The position numbers and the translations under genes are program-made. From Rhodoplanes sp. (GTDB taxonomy: Bacteria; Pseudomonadota; Alphaproteobacteria; Rhizobiales; Xanthobacteraceae): a stretch of 64,000 nt of DNA. Below are positions 1 to 8,391 of this stretch, in pieces. The stretch's first letter is position 1; every line of letters starts with the position of its first letter. The DNA lies in contig NZ_JACAAX010000035.1 in NCBI RefSeq assembly GCF_013377085.1, positions 1 through 64,000 on the forward strand. The letters are read 5' to 3'. The notes under the pieces are model-generated. The model worked only from the letters and a program-made list of their open reading frames with translations, was not told the origin of the DNA and searched no databases.

Positions 1-726
1 GCCGCGCGGCTTCGGCCTCGCGGGCGGACGCGGCTCCGGCCGGGGCGCCGCGGCGCGGACCGGCGGCTTTTTCGGCACGGTCGGCGACGGGGCGACCTGT
101 GGTGGGACCGGCATGGCGACCGGGTCGGGCGGCGGCGCGGCAGCCTCCACGGGGGGCGGGGCTTCCACCGGCGGCGCGGCCGCGGCGACGTCGACCGGGG
201 TCTGGGCCGGCGTTTCGGCCGCCGCCGTCTCCGGCGGCGGGGGCTCGGGAGTCTCCGGAGCATCGGGCGCGCCAGCCGGGCGTGCCGCAGCGGAGGGCTC
301 GGACTCCTGCTCGCCCGGAACCGGGGCGCGGCCCGCCGGGGCGTCGGCCCCCAGCACCAGCTCGACCGACATGGCTTCGAGACCGATGCTGGCGCGCGGC
401 TCGACCGGCCGGTTGAGCAGCACATAGAGCCCGGCATGGGCCGACACCGAGACCAGCAGGGCGGCGACCAGCGCCAGCGTCCGTGACGACTCGGCGTGAC
501 GCGGTGCCGGACGTTCCTCGGCGCCCGCCGGCAGCGGCACCCGCGACGCCGGCTCGGCGCCCGGCTGCGGCCGGCGGAACGGCACGATGTTGCCGCCCTC
601 GGGCAGCGCGCCGGCGACGACCGATCCGGGCGGCGGGGCCGGACGCGCGCCCTCTGCCAGGCGCAGCGGAGGCGCGAGGTTTTCGGCGGGCGTCGGCACG
701 AGCCGGATATCGGGCATCTCGAGCAT
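1..726 (-). CDS. TonB-like energy transducer, N-terminal part (runs off the left edge)
   Basis: This leftward frame stays open for 242 codons and leaves the window before any stop. It begins with about 80 cytoplasmic residues, then one membrane segment at about residues 83-104 that carries the TonB/TolA-type SxxxH pattern (S93, H97). From about residue 128 it is a long Pro/Ala/Glu-rich stretch ending in a Pro/Lys/Arg-rich part, the usual periplasm-spanning linker of TonB. Known role of the family: passing proton-motive energy from ExbB/ExbD to outer-membrane transporters. The C-terminal receptor-binding domain is outside the window, so the class is inferred from the membrane anchor and linker. 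Start is at 726 or, nine bases on, at 717; neither has a strong ribosome site. Confidence 0.7.
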   Translation of the reverse strand, partial: MLEMPDIRLVPTPAENLAPPLRLAEGARPAPPPGSVVAGALPEGGNIVPFRRPQPGAEPASRVPLPAGAEERPAPRHAESSRTLALVAALLVSVSAHAGLYVLLNRPVEPRASIGLEAMSVELVLGADAPAGRAPVPGEQESEPSAAARPAGAPDAPETPEPPPPETAAAETPAQTPVDVAAAAPPVEAPPPVEAAAPPPDPVAMPVPPQVAPSPTVPKKPPVRAAAPRPEPRPPARPKPRG

Positions 727-849
727 GGGGACAGATTGCACGGACCACCACTCTACCCTATCCGGCATAACCGCTACGATGGCTTGCCGTCGGACCCGGC
801 CCTGCCGCCCGCGCATCCCTGCCGCGTCTGTTCCCGTGGAAGGTTCCCC

Positions 850-2241
850 ATGCCTGCAACTGCCCTCGATTCGACCATCCTGCGCGACGTGTTCACGACC
901 GCCGCGATGCGGGCGGTCTTCTCGGACGAGCACCGGCTGCAGCTCACTCTCGACATCGAGGCGGCGCTGGCCCGGGTGCAGGCCCGACTCGGCGTCATCC
1001 CGGCCGAGGCTGCGGCGGAGATCGCCCGCCACTGCACGGCCGACGCGCTCGACCTGGAGATGCTCGCACGCGACACCGAGCGGATCGGCGCCCCGGTGCA
1101 GCCGGTGGTCGCCCAGCTCACGGCCCTGTGCCGCGACGGTCTCGGCCAGTGGACGCATTACGGCGCCACCACCCAGGACGTCATGGACACGGCGAGCGTG
1201 CTGCAGATGCGCGAGGCCTTCGTGCTGATCGACGCCGACCTCGCGGCGATCGCCGATGCGCTGGCGGCGCTCGCCCACGCCCACCGCGACACCGTGATGG
1301 CGGCGCGCAGCCAGCTCCAGCACGCGATCCCGACGACGTTCGGCTTCAAGATGGCGGGCGTGCTCGCCGCCGTGCTGCGCGACCGTGCGCGGCTGACCCA
1401 ACTGATGCCGCGTGTAAATGTCGGGCAGTTCGGCGGCGCCGTCGGCACGCTCGCCTCGCTCGGCGACAAGGGGCCGGCCGTGCACGACGCCCTGATGGCG
1501 GAGCTGGGGCTCGGCACGCCGGAAATCGCCTGGCACACGGCGCGCGACCGCATCGCCGAGGCCGGCGGCTTTCTGGCGCTGGTCGCCGGCACCTGCGGCA
1601 AGCTCGCCCGCGACGTGACGCTGCTGATGCAGACCGAGGTCGCCGAGGCGACGGAAGCGGCCGCGCCGGGGCGGGGCTCGTCGAGCACCATGCCGCAGAA
1701 GCGCAATCCGGTTTCGTCCGTGATGATCTCGGCAGCCGTGCCGGTGGTGCGCCAGCTCGCCGGCAGCCTCTACGAGGCGATGGTGGAGGACCACGAGCGG
1801 GCCAGCGGGGCGTGGCAGACCGAGTGGATCGTGGTGCCGGAAATTTTTTGCCTCGCCGCCGGCGTGCTGGCTCATACGCGGGCGCTGGCGGCTGGTCTGT
1901 CCGTCGATCCGGCCCGCATGCGCGAAAACCTGGCGATCACCAAGGGCCTCGTCACGGCCGAGGCGGTCGCCATGGGGCTGGCGCCGACGCTCGGCCGTGC
2001 CCACGCGCACCACCTGGTTGCCGAGATTTCGCGCGAGGTGCTGAAGACCGGCCGCCCACTGGCGGAGCTGCTGGCCGGGAATGCCGAGGTGACGCGCCAT
2101 CTCGATCGCGCCGCGATCGAGCGGCTGTGCGATCCGGCGCACTACACCGGTGCAGCCGGCGAGATGGTCGACCGGGTGCTGGCCCTGCACGCGGCCTCGG
2201 CACCGGCGGATCGCCAGGCGAGGCAACAGCAACTGCGCTGA
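850..2241 (+). CDS. PcaB-like 3-carboxy-cis,cis-muconate cycloisomerase (fumarase/adenylosuccinate lyase superfamily)
   Basis: A 463-residue lyase of the fumarase/aspartase superfamily. The superfamily signature (TMPQKRNP) sits at about residues 280-287, and an N-terminal all-helical part and C-terminal ADSL-type helical domain surround it. The N-terminal pattern of an AMRAVFSD stretch followed by ALARVQARLG closely follows PcaB of the protocatechuate branch of the beta-ketoadipate pathway. Known reaction of that family: cycloisomerisation of 3-carboxymuconate to 4-carboxymuconolactone in the cytoplasm. No other pca gene is nearby, so the true substrate could differ. The frame is open well upstream, but homology begins at the ATG at 850, which I take as the start. 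It stands alone. Confidence 0.75.
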   Translation: MPATALDSTILRDVFTTAAMRAVFSDEHRLQLTLDIEAALARVQARLGVIPAEAAAEIARHCTADALDLEMLARDTERIGAPVQPVVAQLTALCRDGLGQWTHYGATTQDVMDTASVLQMREAFVLIDADLAAIADALAALAHAHRDTVMAARSQLQHAIPTTFGFKMAGVLAAVLRDRARLTQLMPRVNVGQFGGAVGTLASLGDKGPAVHDALMAELGLGTPEIAWHTARDRIAEAGGFLALVAGTCGKLARDVTLLMQTEVAEATEAAAPGRGSSSTMPQKRNPVSSVMISAAVPVVRQLAGSLYEAMVEDHERASGAWQTEWIVVPEIFCLAAGVLAHTRALAAGLSVDPARMRENLAITKGLVTAEAVAMGLAPTLGRAHAHHLVAEISREVLKTGRPLAELLAGNAEVTRHLDRAAIERLCDPAHYTGAAGEMVDRVLALHAASAPADRQARQQQLR

Positions 2242-2332
2242 TCGGGAAACGACATCTGATCAGGTGCTGATCAGACTCCGATCAGACGTCGAAACACTGC
2301 TGATACCAGCCTTCACAGGTTTTTCCCCCTCG

Positions 2333-2425
2333 CGTCATGGCCGGGCTTGACCCGGCCATCCATCAAGCTACTGAAAATAAGATCCATTCTAGCGATGGAT
2401 ACGCGGGTCGAGCCCGCGTATGACG
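2333..2425. repeat. 93-bp intergenic palindromic element, copy 1
   Basis: Two hairpins face each other. The left arm begins CGTCAT and contains GGCCGGG/CCCGGCC around TTGA. The right arm contains CGCGGGT/GCCCGCG and ends ATGACG, so the ends of the whole element are also inverted repeats. A near-copy of the same length and arm sequences lies at 48107-48200. It matches the style of short intergenic palindromes common in Bradyrhizobiaceae genomes (from memory). It sits in the 335-base gene-free stretch 2242-2576 between two convergent genes, where it could end transcripts or stabilise mRNA ends. The rest of that stretch shows no gene. Confidence 0.8.
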
Positions 2426-2576
2426 AGTCAGAGAGAGTATGCGACGGCTTGTATGATGGATAGAATCCGACGCTTGATAACCGAGTCGAAGAGGCTGCAA
2501 CGACGCGCGGCGAAGTCCTTGCTCGACCCAGAGCAGACGCCGGTCCTTTGCTCGAGAAAAGACGGTCCGGCAACGC

Positions 2577-3218
2577 TCAGACGGGGGCAGCCGTAAACCC
2601 GACCTTCGCGTGTGCACCGTCGCAAAATGGTTTCGATCCCGACTGGCCGCAGCGGCAAAGGGCGGCATGTGCGGTCTTGACGATGGTGTGTCCGGTTCCC
2701 GTGACAATCTCTACCGGGCCGGCGATCAAAAGAGGTCCGTTGGCGACGCCCTTGATCGTCACTCTACCCGACCGCGATGCCAATTCTTCATCGGGGCGTG
2801 GCGCGGCTTCGCCGGAGGCGGAGAAAGATGCGGCAGCATGACTGCCGTCGCAGAAGGGCTTTTTGCCCGACGCACCGCATCGGCAAAGCGTGGCGCGCAA
2901 GAGGGTGTCCGGACCCAGCGAAAGCTCGGCATGAACGGCAAGCGGGCCGTTCTCCCTGACGCGAATGACGTTGACCATCGGCGGTTGCTCGCCCGGACCG
3001 CCGTCGGTCCTTTCGAACGAGATCGTCCCGGATGGGCAGTCATGCGCGAGCTCGATGATCTCGGCGGTCGTCGCCTTCTCCGGATGCAGCCATTCGCCTT
3101 CGACATTCGGGACAAAGACATCCGGACGCGACAGGACACAATTGCGCGAGTGAATGCACTTATCGCCGTCGAATATCAGGCGCAGGCCCGATCCGGGGAC
3201 AACTTCGATCTTCGACAT
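2577..3218 (-). CDS. CDGSH iron-sulfur domain protein with N-terminal divergent ferredoxin-like domain
   Basis: A 213-residue protein with three metal-binding units in a row. Residues 20-70 hold a mono-cluster ferredoxin-like pattern (C21, C27, C61 in a CPSG context). Two CDGSH units follow: C112, C114, C123, H127 and C188, C190, C199, H203. The CDGSH family binds a labile 2Fe-2S cluster with three Cys and one His. Both units keep this set, although the second reads CDGAH. Known family roles are iron-sulfur or redox handling; the partner here is unknown. The start at 3218 is preferred over the upstream in-frame one because homology begins there and an AGAGAG ribosome site precedes it. Confidence 0.85.
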   Translation of the reverse strand: MSKIEVVPGSGLRLIFDGDKCIHSRNCVLSRPDVFVPNVEGEWLHPEKATTAEIIELAHDCPSGTISFERTDGGPGEQPPMVNVIRVRENGPLAVHAELSLGPDTLLRATLCRCGASGKKPFCDGSHAAASFSASGEAAPRPDEELASRSGRVTIKGVANGPLLIAGPVEIVTGTGHTIVKTAHAALCRCGQSGSKPFCDGAHAKVGFTAAPV

Positions 3219-3329
3219 GCTTCTCTCTACGGCTGCCTGGCGTTCGGGGCGAGGGCGAGGGGGAGCCCACCGTGACGCAGCGGCAGGCAGAAACAACAGG
3301 CGCCGATCATGCGTGACAGCATGCGGCCA

Positions 3330-3641
3330 CTAGTCCGACAGCACCGACACCACCGAACCCGCGGCGGGCTGCGCCGGGGTCGGGGCCGGTTGCACGGCTG
3401 TACGTTCGACCGGCTGTCTGTAGCCGATCGCCGCCAGTGCCTGCTGGGCGAGGCGCGCCGGATCCCGCTCGCCTTGATCGGCCAGCGCCATGATGTGCAT
3501 GGCCGCCGCCATCTTCACGAGCGTGAGGGCGTGGCCACAATGCAGCTCGGCGCACACTTTGTCGAAGGCGGCCTCCATGGCCACGATGGTGGGGGGATCG
3601 AACGTGAACTGCGGCGGAAAGCCCGGAAAGTTGCCAGCCAT
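3330..3641 (-). CDS. Small conserved-type hypothetical protein (103 residues)
   Basis: I do not recognise a named family. The first 70 residues look folded and amphipathic, with two Cys (one in a LHCGHAL context), and the last 30 residues are Pro/Ala/Val-rich and probably disordered. No signal peptide or membrane segment is seen. An AGG-containing ribosome site lies just upstream of the ATG. It belongs to a leftward run of small proteins (3330-4567) that looks like one transcription unit. Confidence 0.55.
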   Translation of the reverse strand: MAGNFPGFPPQFTFDPPTIVAMEAAFDKVCAELHCGHALTLVKMAAAMHIMALADQGERDPARLAQQALAAIGYRQPVERTAVQPAPTPAQPAAGSVVSVLSD

Positions 3642-3711
3642 GAGACCTGCCTTCTGTGAAATCCTGCCTTCGCCGCCCGGCGCGCCGCCTGTCGGGGCGT
3701 CGCCCTCGGCA

Positions 3712-3942
3712 TCATTCCTCCGTGTCGTCGCGATCTGGCCCCGGCCGCTCCTTCAGGACGAACACCACGCGATGGCCGGATTGCCAATCGGCCATGATCC
3801 GACCACAGACCTCGCAGTGGGCGGAGCTGCGATCCTGCACCAGCGTCTCTTCGACGTGGACCGAATACAGGGCTCCGCAGCTCTCGCAGGTGAAGTCGCC
3901 GCTGCCCACGGCCGTCTCCCAGATCCTGGCCATGACCAACAT
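3712..3942 (-). CDS. Small zinc-ribbon protein (76 residues)
   Basis: Two CxxC pairs, C19/C22 (CESC) and C43/C46 (CEVC), are spaced as in a treble-clef or zinc-ribbon fold. The second pair sits in a C-G-R-I context and the tail is acidic. Such small zinc ribbons often bind nucleic acid or protein partners, but nothing here shows which. No export signal is present. It lies between two other small genes on the same strand with short gaps, suggesting co-transcription. Confidence 0.65.
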   Translation of the reverse strand: MLVMARIWETAVGSGDFTCESCGALYSVHVEETLVQDRSSAHCEVCGRIMADWQSGHRVVFVLKERPGPDRDDTEE

Positions 3943-4064
3943 GCCTAGCCTCCGGCGATCCCAGGAGGCGCCGCCGCTGCGACGCCATTCGCATCCGCAC
4001 GCGTTCCGAGCAAGCGCCGGGCGGCGGCCGGCTTACGCTGGACGCCGCGCTACTCGGCGGCTCG

Positions 4065-4268
4065 TCACGACGATCCGACCGGGCTTTCGATCTCGCTCTC
4101 CTTGACGACGCGTTCATACTGCTCGCGACCGCTCTTGATCCGGTACTGATAGTCACCCTCGGCGAAGGGAAGTTGCCGAACGACCTCATAGAGGCCCGTA
4201 GCCGCATTGCGGAACGGAAACCCATTGACGATCCGGACGCTCTGCCCGGTACGAAACTTGTGAAGCAT
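4065..4268 (-). CDS. Small conserved hypothetical protein (67 residues), SH3-like beta style
   Basis: A short protein rich in beta-prone and basic residues: a GQSVRIV start, then GLYEVVRQLP and a YQYRIKSGRE core, ending in a KESE tail. Proteins of this size and pattern are frequent in rhizobial genomes, and the pattern resembles small SH3-like barrels, though the fold is inferred. The upstream frame is open, but the ATG at 4268 fits the compact family size. It begins two bases after the stop codon of the upstream gene (4271-4567), so the two are very likely co-translated. Confidence 0.65.
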   Translation of the reverse strand: MLHKFRTGQSVRIVNGFPFRNAATGLYEVVRQLPFAEGDYQYRIKSGREQYERVVKESEIESPVGSS

Positions 4269-4270
4269 TG

Positions 4271-4567
4271 TCACGACTCCCCGAACGGCACCTGAACTGC
4301 GGTCTTCCACTCGCGTCCACATCCTGTGCATCGCCAGTGATGAACGATGTGCGCGGTCTCGCCAGGCCAGCCTTCGACGAAGTCCGATCGGATCGGCGCG
4401 ACCGCCCATGCCCCGTCGCAGGACGGACACGCTTCGGGCGGCGGAGGACCGACCGGCAGAGGACCGACCATCGGCCGATCGTGTGTCGGAAGTCCGGGCA
4501 CGGCGCGGCTCACCGGATCGCCGGACACCAATCGCGGCAGCCGGCGACGACCATTCTCGTCGATCAT
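4271..4567 (-). CDS. Zinc-ribbon hypothetical protein, paralogue of the gene at 9542-9811
   Basis: About 98 residues from the ATG at 4567. The C-terminal half holds CPSCDGAW, then a HHWRCTGCGREWKT stretch: two CxxC pairs with an adjacent His. The protein at 9542-9811 carries the same layout (CRSCGR then HWTCDRCGREW), so the two are paralogues. The frame stays open to 4768, but the extra N-terminal part is Arg-rich, low in complexity and contains a run of eight A on the coding strand, so I choose the internal start with low certainty. Function unknown; the zinc ribbon suggests binding to nucleic acid or another protein. Confidence 0.6.
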   Translation of the reverse strand: MIDENGRRRLPRLVSGDPVSRAVPGLPTHDRPMVGPLPVGPPPPEACPSCDGAWAVAPIRSDFVEGWPGETAHIVHHWRCTGCGREWKTAVQVPFGES

Positions 4568-5232
4568 GGTCTCAGGGGTGGCCTCTGTCACGCCGGCTCC
4601 TGGTTCGAGGCGGGAGCACGAACGGTCTCTCGGCCAGCGGCGGCCCTTCATCGTGCCGGTGGTTGTACATATGTGGGGTCTCCGCCGACGATCGTCGAGG
4701 TTTTTTTTCGCCGGAGGACGGGAGCACCGCCCCCACATCCGCTGGCGAACCGCGCGGATGACAATCATTGGCGTCAGCGCCGGTCCAAGCGACAGACGCC
4801 CGTTTTACGGGCAACGTGAAATATCGTGTCGCCGGCCGGCTTTCCCTCTTGCCAATTCATGATCAGGTGCGCAACTTGTGTGTGCAGGCTCGTCGCGACC
4901 TCCCGAGCGAGCCGCGATCCAAGCAGATGTGACGGCGATCTTCGTGACGGCCTCTCTCGCGGGCCTGATTCATGAAGGCCTCCTGTGTGCTCCGGCATTC
5001 GTCCGGCCTGCTGCGGCGACACCATCGCCGTAGTCATGTCGCAACGCTTCAGCGACACCTCCGCGACGTCCATGCCGTCGCGACGTCCATGACATTGACC
5101 CCGCGTCGCGCATTCGACGCCGCGGGCCGCTCGTGCGGAAGGCCTTCGCTCGGCCTTTCCGGCACGGCGGGGGCGACCCGGCCCGACACCCGACCACGCT
5201 CGAGCGACGGAGTCCCGAGAGGGAACGCCCCG
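4568..5232. other. Long stretch with no gene that I can support
   Basis: This 665-base stretch separates the leftward small-gene group from the rightward desaturase. It may hold the promoters of both. It could include an N-terminal extension of the zinc-ribbon gene (frame open to 4768) and an upstream extension of the desaturase frame (open from 4972), but neither reads like conserved protein. A short palindrome followed by eight T at 4701-4708 looks terminator-like on the + strand, but no + strand gene ends before it. Confidence 0.5.
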
Positions 5233-6411
5233 ATGCATCATGACGCCGACTCCCCCGCGGCCGAGGCCGGCCGGCACGACGACCACAACGACATCGTCTA
5301 TCCGTCCGCCGTTCCGTTCGTGCTGGTTCATCTCGCCTGTTTCGGCGCCATATGGTCCGGCGTGACCATCGAGGCGGTCGCCATCTGCTTTGGTCTCTAT
5401 TGGCTGCGCATCTTCGCGATCACGGCCGGCTATCATCGCTACTTCTCGCACCGGGCCTATACGACCAGCCGTGCGTTCCAGTTCGTTCTCGCCGTGCTGG
5501 CGCAGAGCACCGCGCAGAAGAGCGTGCTGTGGTGGGCCGCAAAGCATCGGCATCATCACCTCCATTCCGATACCGTGAACGACGTGCACTCGCCGCGCCG
5601 CAGCGGCTTCCTGTACAGCCATCTCGGCTGGATCTTCGCCCGGCGCAACGACGCCACCGACCTCGGCAAGGTCGCGGATCTGGCACGCTATCCGGAGATC
5701 GCCTGGCTGCACCGGCACGAGCTGGTGTCGCCGATCGTCCTCGCCGTGCTGTGCTTTCTCGTCGCCGGCTGGTCCGGCCTGATCGTCGGTTTCTTCTGGA
5801 GCACCGTGCTGCTCTATCACGCGACCTTCTGCATCAACTCGCTCGCCCATGTGCTCGGCAGCAAGCGCTACGTGACGGGTGACGACTCCCGCAACAACTG
5901 GGCGCTGGCGCTGGTCACCATGGGCGAAGGCTGGCACAACAATCACCATGCCTTCCAGAGCAGCGCCCGCCAGGGCTTTCGCTGGTGGGAGATCGACGCG
6001 ACCTACTACATCCTGAAGGCGCTGTCCTGGATCGGCGTGGTCTGGGACCTGAAGGCGCCGCCCGAGCAGGTGCTGAAGAACGAGCAGCGGCTCGGCCGCA
6101 AGGTGATCGACCGCGCCGCCGAGGACCTCGCCGCCCGCTTCAACGCCGACCGCATCGCCGCTGCGGTGGTGACGACGCTGCAAGGGCCCGAGCTCGCGGC
6201 GCTGCGCGCGACGCTCGCCCGTGCCCAACAGCGCACCGCCGATGCGCTGGCGACGCTGCATCTGCAATATCTCCCTTCGCGCGAGGAGCTTGTCGCGGAA
6301 GCCCGGCGCATGTTCGCGAAAACCCGCTCGCTCGACGCCATCGTCGACCGGGCCCACGAGCTGCTGCTCGCCTCGGTCGGAGCCCGCCTCGCCGGCGCGG
6401 CACTGACGTAG
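5233..6411 (+). CDS. Membrane acyl-CoA delta-9-type fatty acid desaturase
   Basis: A 392-residue integral membrane di-iron desaturase. The histidine boxes are complete: HRYFSH at 68-73, HRHHH at 105-109 and HNNHH at 235-239, with the extra NSLAH motif at 202-206. Four hydrophobic segments lie at about 26-45, 47-65, 167-182 and 183-205. Known reaction of the family: O2-dependent insertion of a cis double bond into a saturated acyl chain. The last 110 residues form a charged helical extension beyond the usual catalytic core. The ATG at 5233 directly precedes the His/Asp-rich N-terminus; longer upstream starts add arginine-rich sequence without homology. A phasin gene follows 110 bases later, which may link it to lipid or polyester storage. 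Confidence 0.88.
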   Translation: MHHDADSPAAEAGRHDDHNDIVYPSAVPFVLVHLACFGAIWSGVTIEAVAICFGLYWLRIFAITAGYHRYFSHRAYTTSRAFQFVLAVLAQSTAQKSVLWWAAKHRHHHLHSDTVNDVHSPRRSGFLYSHLGWIFARRNDATDLGKVADLARYPEIAWLHRHELVSPIVLAVLCFLVAGWSGLIVGFFWSTVLLYHATFCINSLAHVLGSKRYVTGDDSRNNWALALVTMGEGWHNNHHAFQSSARQGFRWWEIDATYYILKALSWIGVVWDLKAPPEQVLKNEQRLGRKVIDRAAEDLAARFNADRIAAAVVTTLQGPELAALRATLARAQQRTADALATLHLQYLPSREELVAEARRMFAKTRSLDAIVDRAHELLLASVGARLAGAALT

Positions 6412-6521
6412 CAGAATCGTCCGCCGACCTGCGGGCAACGCCCGCCCGGCGGACGATCACGTGCGAGGACCTGCGTCCGGCTCGGCCGAGGGCCAGCCCG
6501 GCACATCATCAGGAGATCGTC

Positions 6522-6923
6522 ATGCCTCTCTCGTCCTTCGGAATGTCAAACGACGCAGCCGGTGTGAAGAAGATGGCGGAGCAAGGCCTGGAGCCGATCA
6601 ACGCCGCCATCTCCAGCTACCTTCGAATGTTCCAGGGCGGCATGTCCGGGATGCCGAGCATACCGGGGATGAACGGCGTTCCGGGCGGCGGCGCAGGCGA
6701 GCTCGGCACCAAGATGTTGAGCTATGCGGGCCGCAACATGACCACCGCCTTCACCTTCGTGCAGTCTCTGATGGAGGCCCGCGACATCCGCCAGGTGCTC
6801 GAGCTGCAGACCGAGTTCGTCCAGTCGCAGATGCATGCGATGACGGAGCAGATCAGCGATCTCGGGCGGACCGCGATGACGGCCATGGCGGACTCAGCCA
6901 AACCCGCCGGCAAGTCGAGCTGA
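6522..6923 (+). CDS. Phasin-family protein
   Basis: A 133-residue amphipathic helical protein without Cys. It has a Met/Gly/Pro-rich middle (about residues 40-65) and a C-terminal helix with the typical phasin pattern: ARDIRQVLELQTEFVQSQM, then a run of MTEQISDLGR type. Phasins coat polyhydroxyalkanoate granules, and some act as general stress or chaperone-like proteins; the particular role here is inferred. The start at 6522 has a clear AGGAGA site. A run of nine G follows the stop. Confidence 0.8.
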   Translation: MPLSSFGMSNDAAGVKKMAEQGLEPINAAISSYLRMFQGGMSGMPSIPGMNGVPGGGAGELGTKMLSYAGRNMTTAFTFVQSLMEARDIRQVLELQTEFVQSQMHAMTEQISDLGRTAMTAMADSAKPAGKSS

Positions 6924-7038
6924 CCTGACGGGGGGGGGCCTTACGGGACTGCCGCGGCCGGGGCTCGTGCGCCGGCCCGACCCGCGGCGGCACGGCCGCG
7001 CCGGCGCCTTGCACGGTGTGGTTTCTTTTCGAGCTTTT

Positions 7039-7052
7039 TTGATCGAGATCAG
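7039..7052. promoter_or_regulatory. FNR/FixK-like box
   Basis: TTGATCGAGATCAG matches the FNR/FixK consensus TTGAT-N4-ATCAA at 9 of 10 defined positions. It lies about 140 bases before the small gene at 7194 and 116 bases after the phasin stop. FixK- and FNR-type regulators act under low oxygen in this order of bacteria. The site is a motif match only. Confidence 0.4.
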
Positions 7053-7193
7053 CATCCGGGAGGGTCTTCCGGTGTTGGAAGGCATTCTGGGGGAGTAGAC
7101 TCGCGTCGAGGCCATGAGCCCAGGCCGACACCGCACCGGCTATGCAGCCCTCGTCACCGGGCATTCTGCGGGTCGCCGTCAGGAGAACTCGCG

Positions 7194-7490
7194 ATGCGCC
7201 TCCCGCCGGAGCTTTTGCATGTCTCGGTGATCCGGGACGAGGACGAGGCCATGTCGACGCTGAGCCACGCGCTCACCACGTCCGGCTGCCAGGACCAGGA
7301 CGTGCGGGTGCTGTGTGCCCTGCTGATCGCCAAAGCCGCCATCGTCGCGGTGAGCCGGGTCACCGGCCAGGTCGTGCTCGGCTTTCACCGGATCGAGACC
7401 CCGCGACGGCAGCGATGGTTCACCATCGGCTCGGGCGGCGTGAGCTTCGTCTGGGAAACCGACGACGACGACCAGGCGACGCTGCAATAG
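7194..7490 (+). CDS. Small hypothetical protein (98 residues)
   Basis: No family recognised. The first half carries an acidic DEDEAMS segment and two Cys around residues 32 and 41; the second half is beta-rich and ends in a very acidic DDDDQ stretch. No signal peptide or membrane segment. An AGGAG site at 7181 sits well for the ATG at 7194. A FixK-like box lies upstream. Confidence 0.6.
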   Translation: MRLPPELLHVSVIRDEDEAMSTLSHALTTSGCQDQDVRVLCALLIAKAAIVAVSRVTGQVVLGFHRIETPRRQRWFTIGSGGVSFVWETDDDDQATLQ

Positions 7491-7949
7491 CCCCTTGCAG
7501 ATCGCCGGAGCGCAAGGCAGCACGGATCTCCTGCATACGGGGCGCCCAAGAAAACGGTGGCTATTTCTCCGCCGACGCTCCATGGTGCGGGAGCGGTCGG
7601 ATGTCGCCTCGGCTCACCTCGCGCCGAGGGATCGATTCACGTCCCGTCGGACCTGAAAGCCGCCCTCGTCCGCCCGTCCGATTCAGCGACTCCTAGGGCA
7701 GACGTGCCGGCGTGACGAACCGTGGACGTCACCACGCGTCACCGAACGATGTGCAATGGCCATCGCCAGGTTCGTGCAGCCGGGTCCGTGTGACAGGCCC
7801 CGGTGATCGAGTCTGTATGGCGCAGCCTTGCACGGAGCGCTGCCACGACGATGTCGATGCGCGCTGCCGGCCCGGCACGCCATTCGCCGTTTCGCGTTTC
7901 GCCGGTCCGCTGTCCGCGAGGGCGCGACCCGCCAAGAGGAGTGACAGGT
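7491..7949. other. 459-base stretch without a supported gene
   Basis: Several short open frames occur on both strands, but their composition is arginine-rich and none has a recognisable domain. The last part must hold the promoter and leader of the S21 gene at 7950. I see no convincing riboswitch or terminator hairpin. Confidence 0.5.
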
Positions 7950-8243
7950 TTGCAGGTTTTCGTACGCGACAACAACGTCGATCAGGCGCTTCGGGTTCTG
8001 AAGAAGAAGATGCAGCGCGACGGCGTGTTCCGGGAGATGAAGCGACGGCGCTTCTACGAGAAGCCGTCGGAGCGCGCCAACCGCGAGAAGGGCGAGGCCG
8101 TGCGGCGCGCCCGCAAGCTCGCCCGCAAGAAGGCGGTGCGCGAAGGCTTGCTCCCTGCTCCGAAGAAAAAGAAGATCGAGCCGGGCCGCGGCGGTGCCGG
8201 CGGCGGCGGCGCGATGCGGTTCCCCGCCCCGCTGGCCGCTTGA
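7950..8243 (+). CDS. rpsU: Ribosomal protein S21 paralogue
   Basis: A 97-residue S21-family protein. It begins with the family's [14 protein letters not shown] start, then [23 protein letters not shown], then a basic helix, and ends in a Gly/Ala-rich tail longer than in enterobacterial S21 (about 70 residues). Known role: small-subunit protein near the anti-Shine-Dalgarno region that affects initiation. The conserved protein begins at a TTG at 7950 with AAGAGGA ending nine bases before it; a GTG at 7941 in the same frame directly abuts that site and is less likely. Alphaproteobacteria often carry more than one S21, and the setting among stress-type small genes suggests an accessory copy. Confidence 0.85.
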   Translation: MQVFVRDNNVDQALRVLKKKMQRDGVFREMKRRRFYEKPSERANREKGEAVRRARKLARKKAVREGLLPAPKKKKIEPGRGGAGGGGAMRFPAPLAA

Positions 8244-8391
8244 CGCGGCCGATGGCTCGGGTTCGCGGTCAATCCACGGATCGATCGCGCAGATGGATTG
8301 CTTCGGCGGATCGCGCTCGGCGTTCGATCGCGACGGATCCGCGTCGCCGCGCGCTTTACGCGTGGCGGCGACCTGACATCGCCGCCGGCGA

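Noticed and set aside
4690-4708. Hairpin followed by eight T as a rho-independent terminator on the + strand
   Set aside because: No + strand gene ends nearby (the last one stops at 2241), and on the other strand the run would lie at the start of a gene.
6930-6938. Run of nine G as a phase-variation tract
   Set aside because: It lies after the phasin stop codon and not in a reading frame or between promoter elements that I can define.
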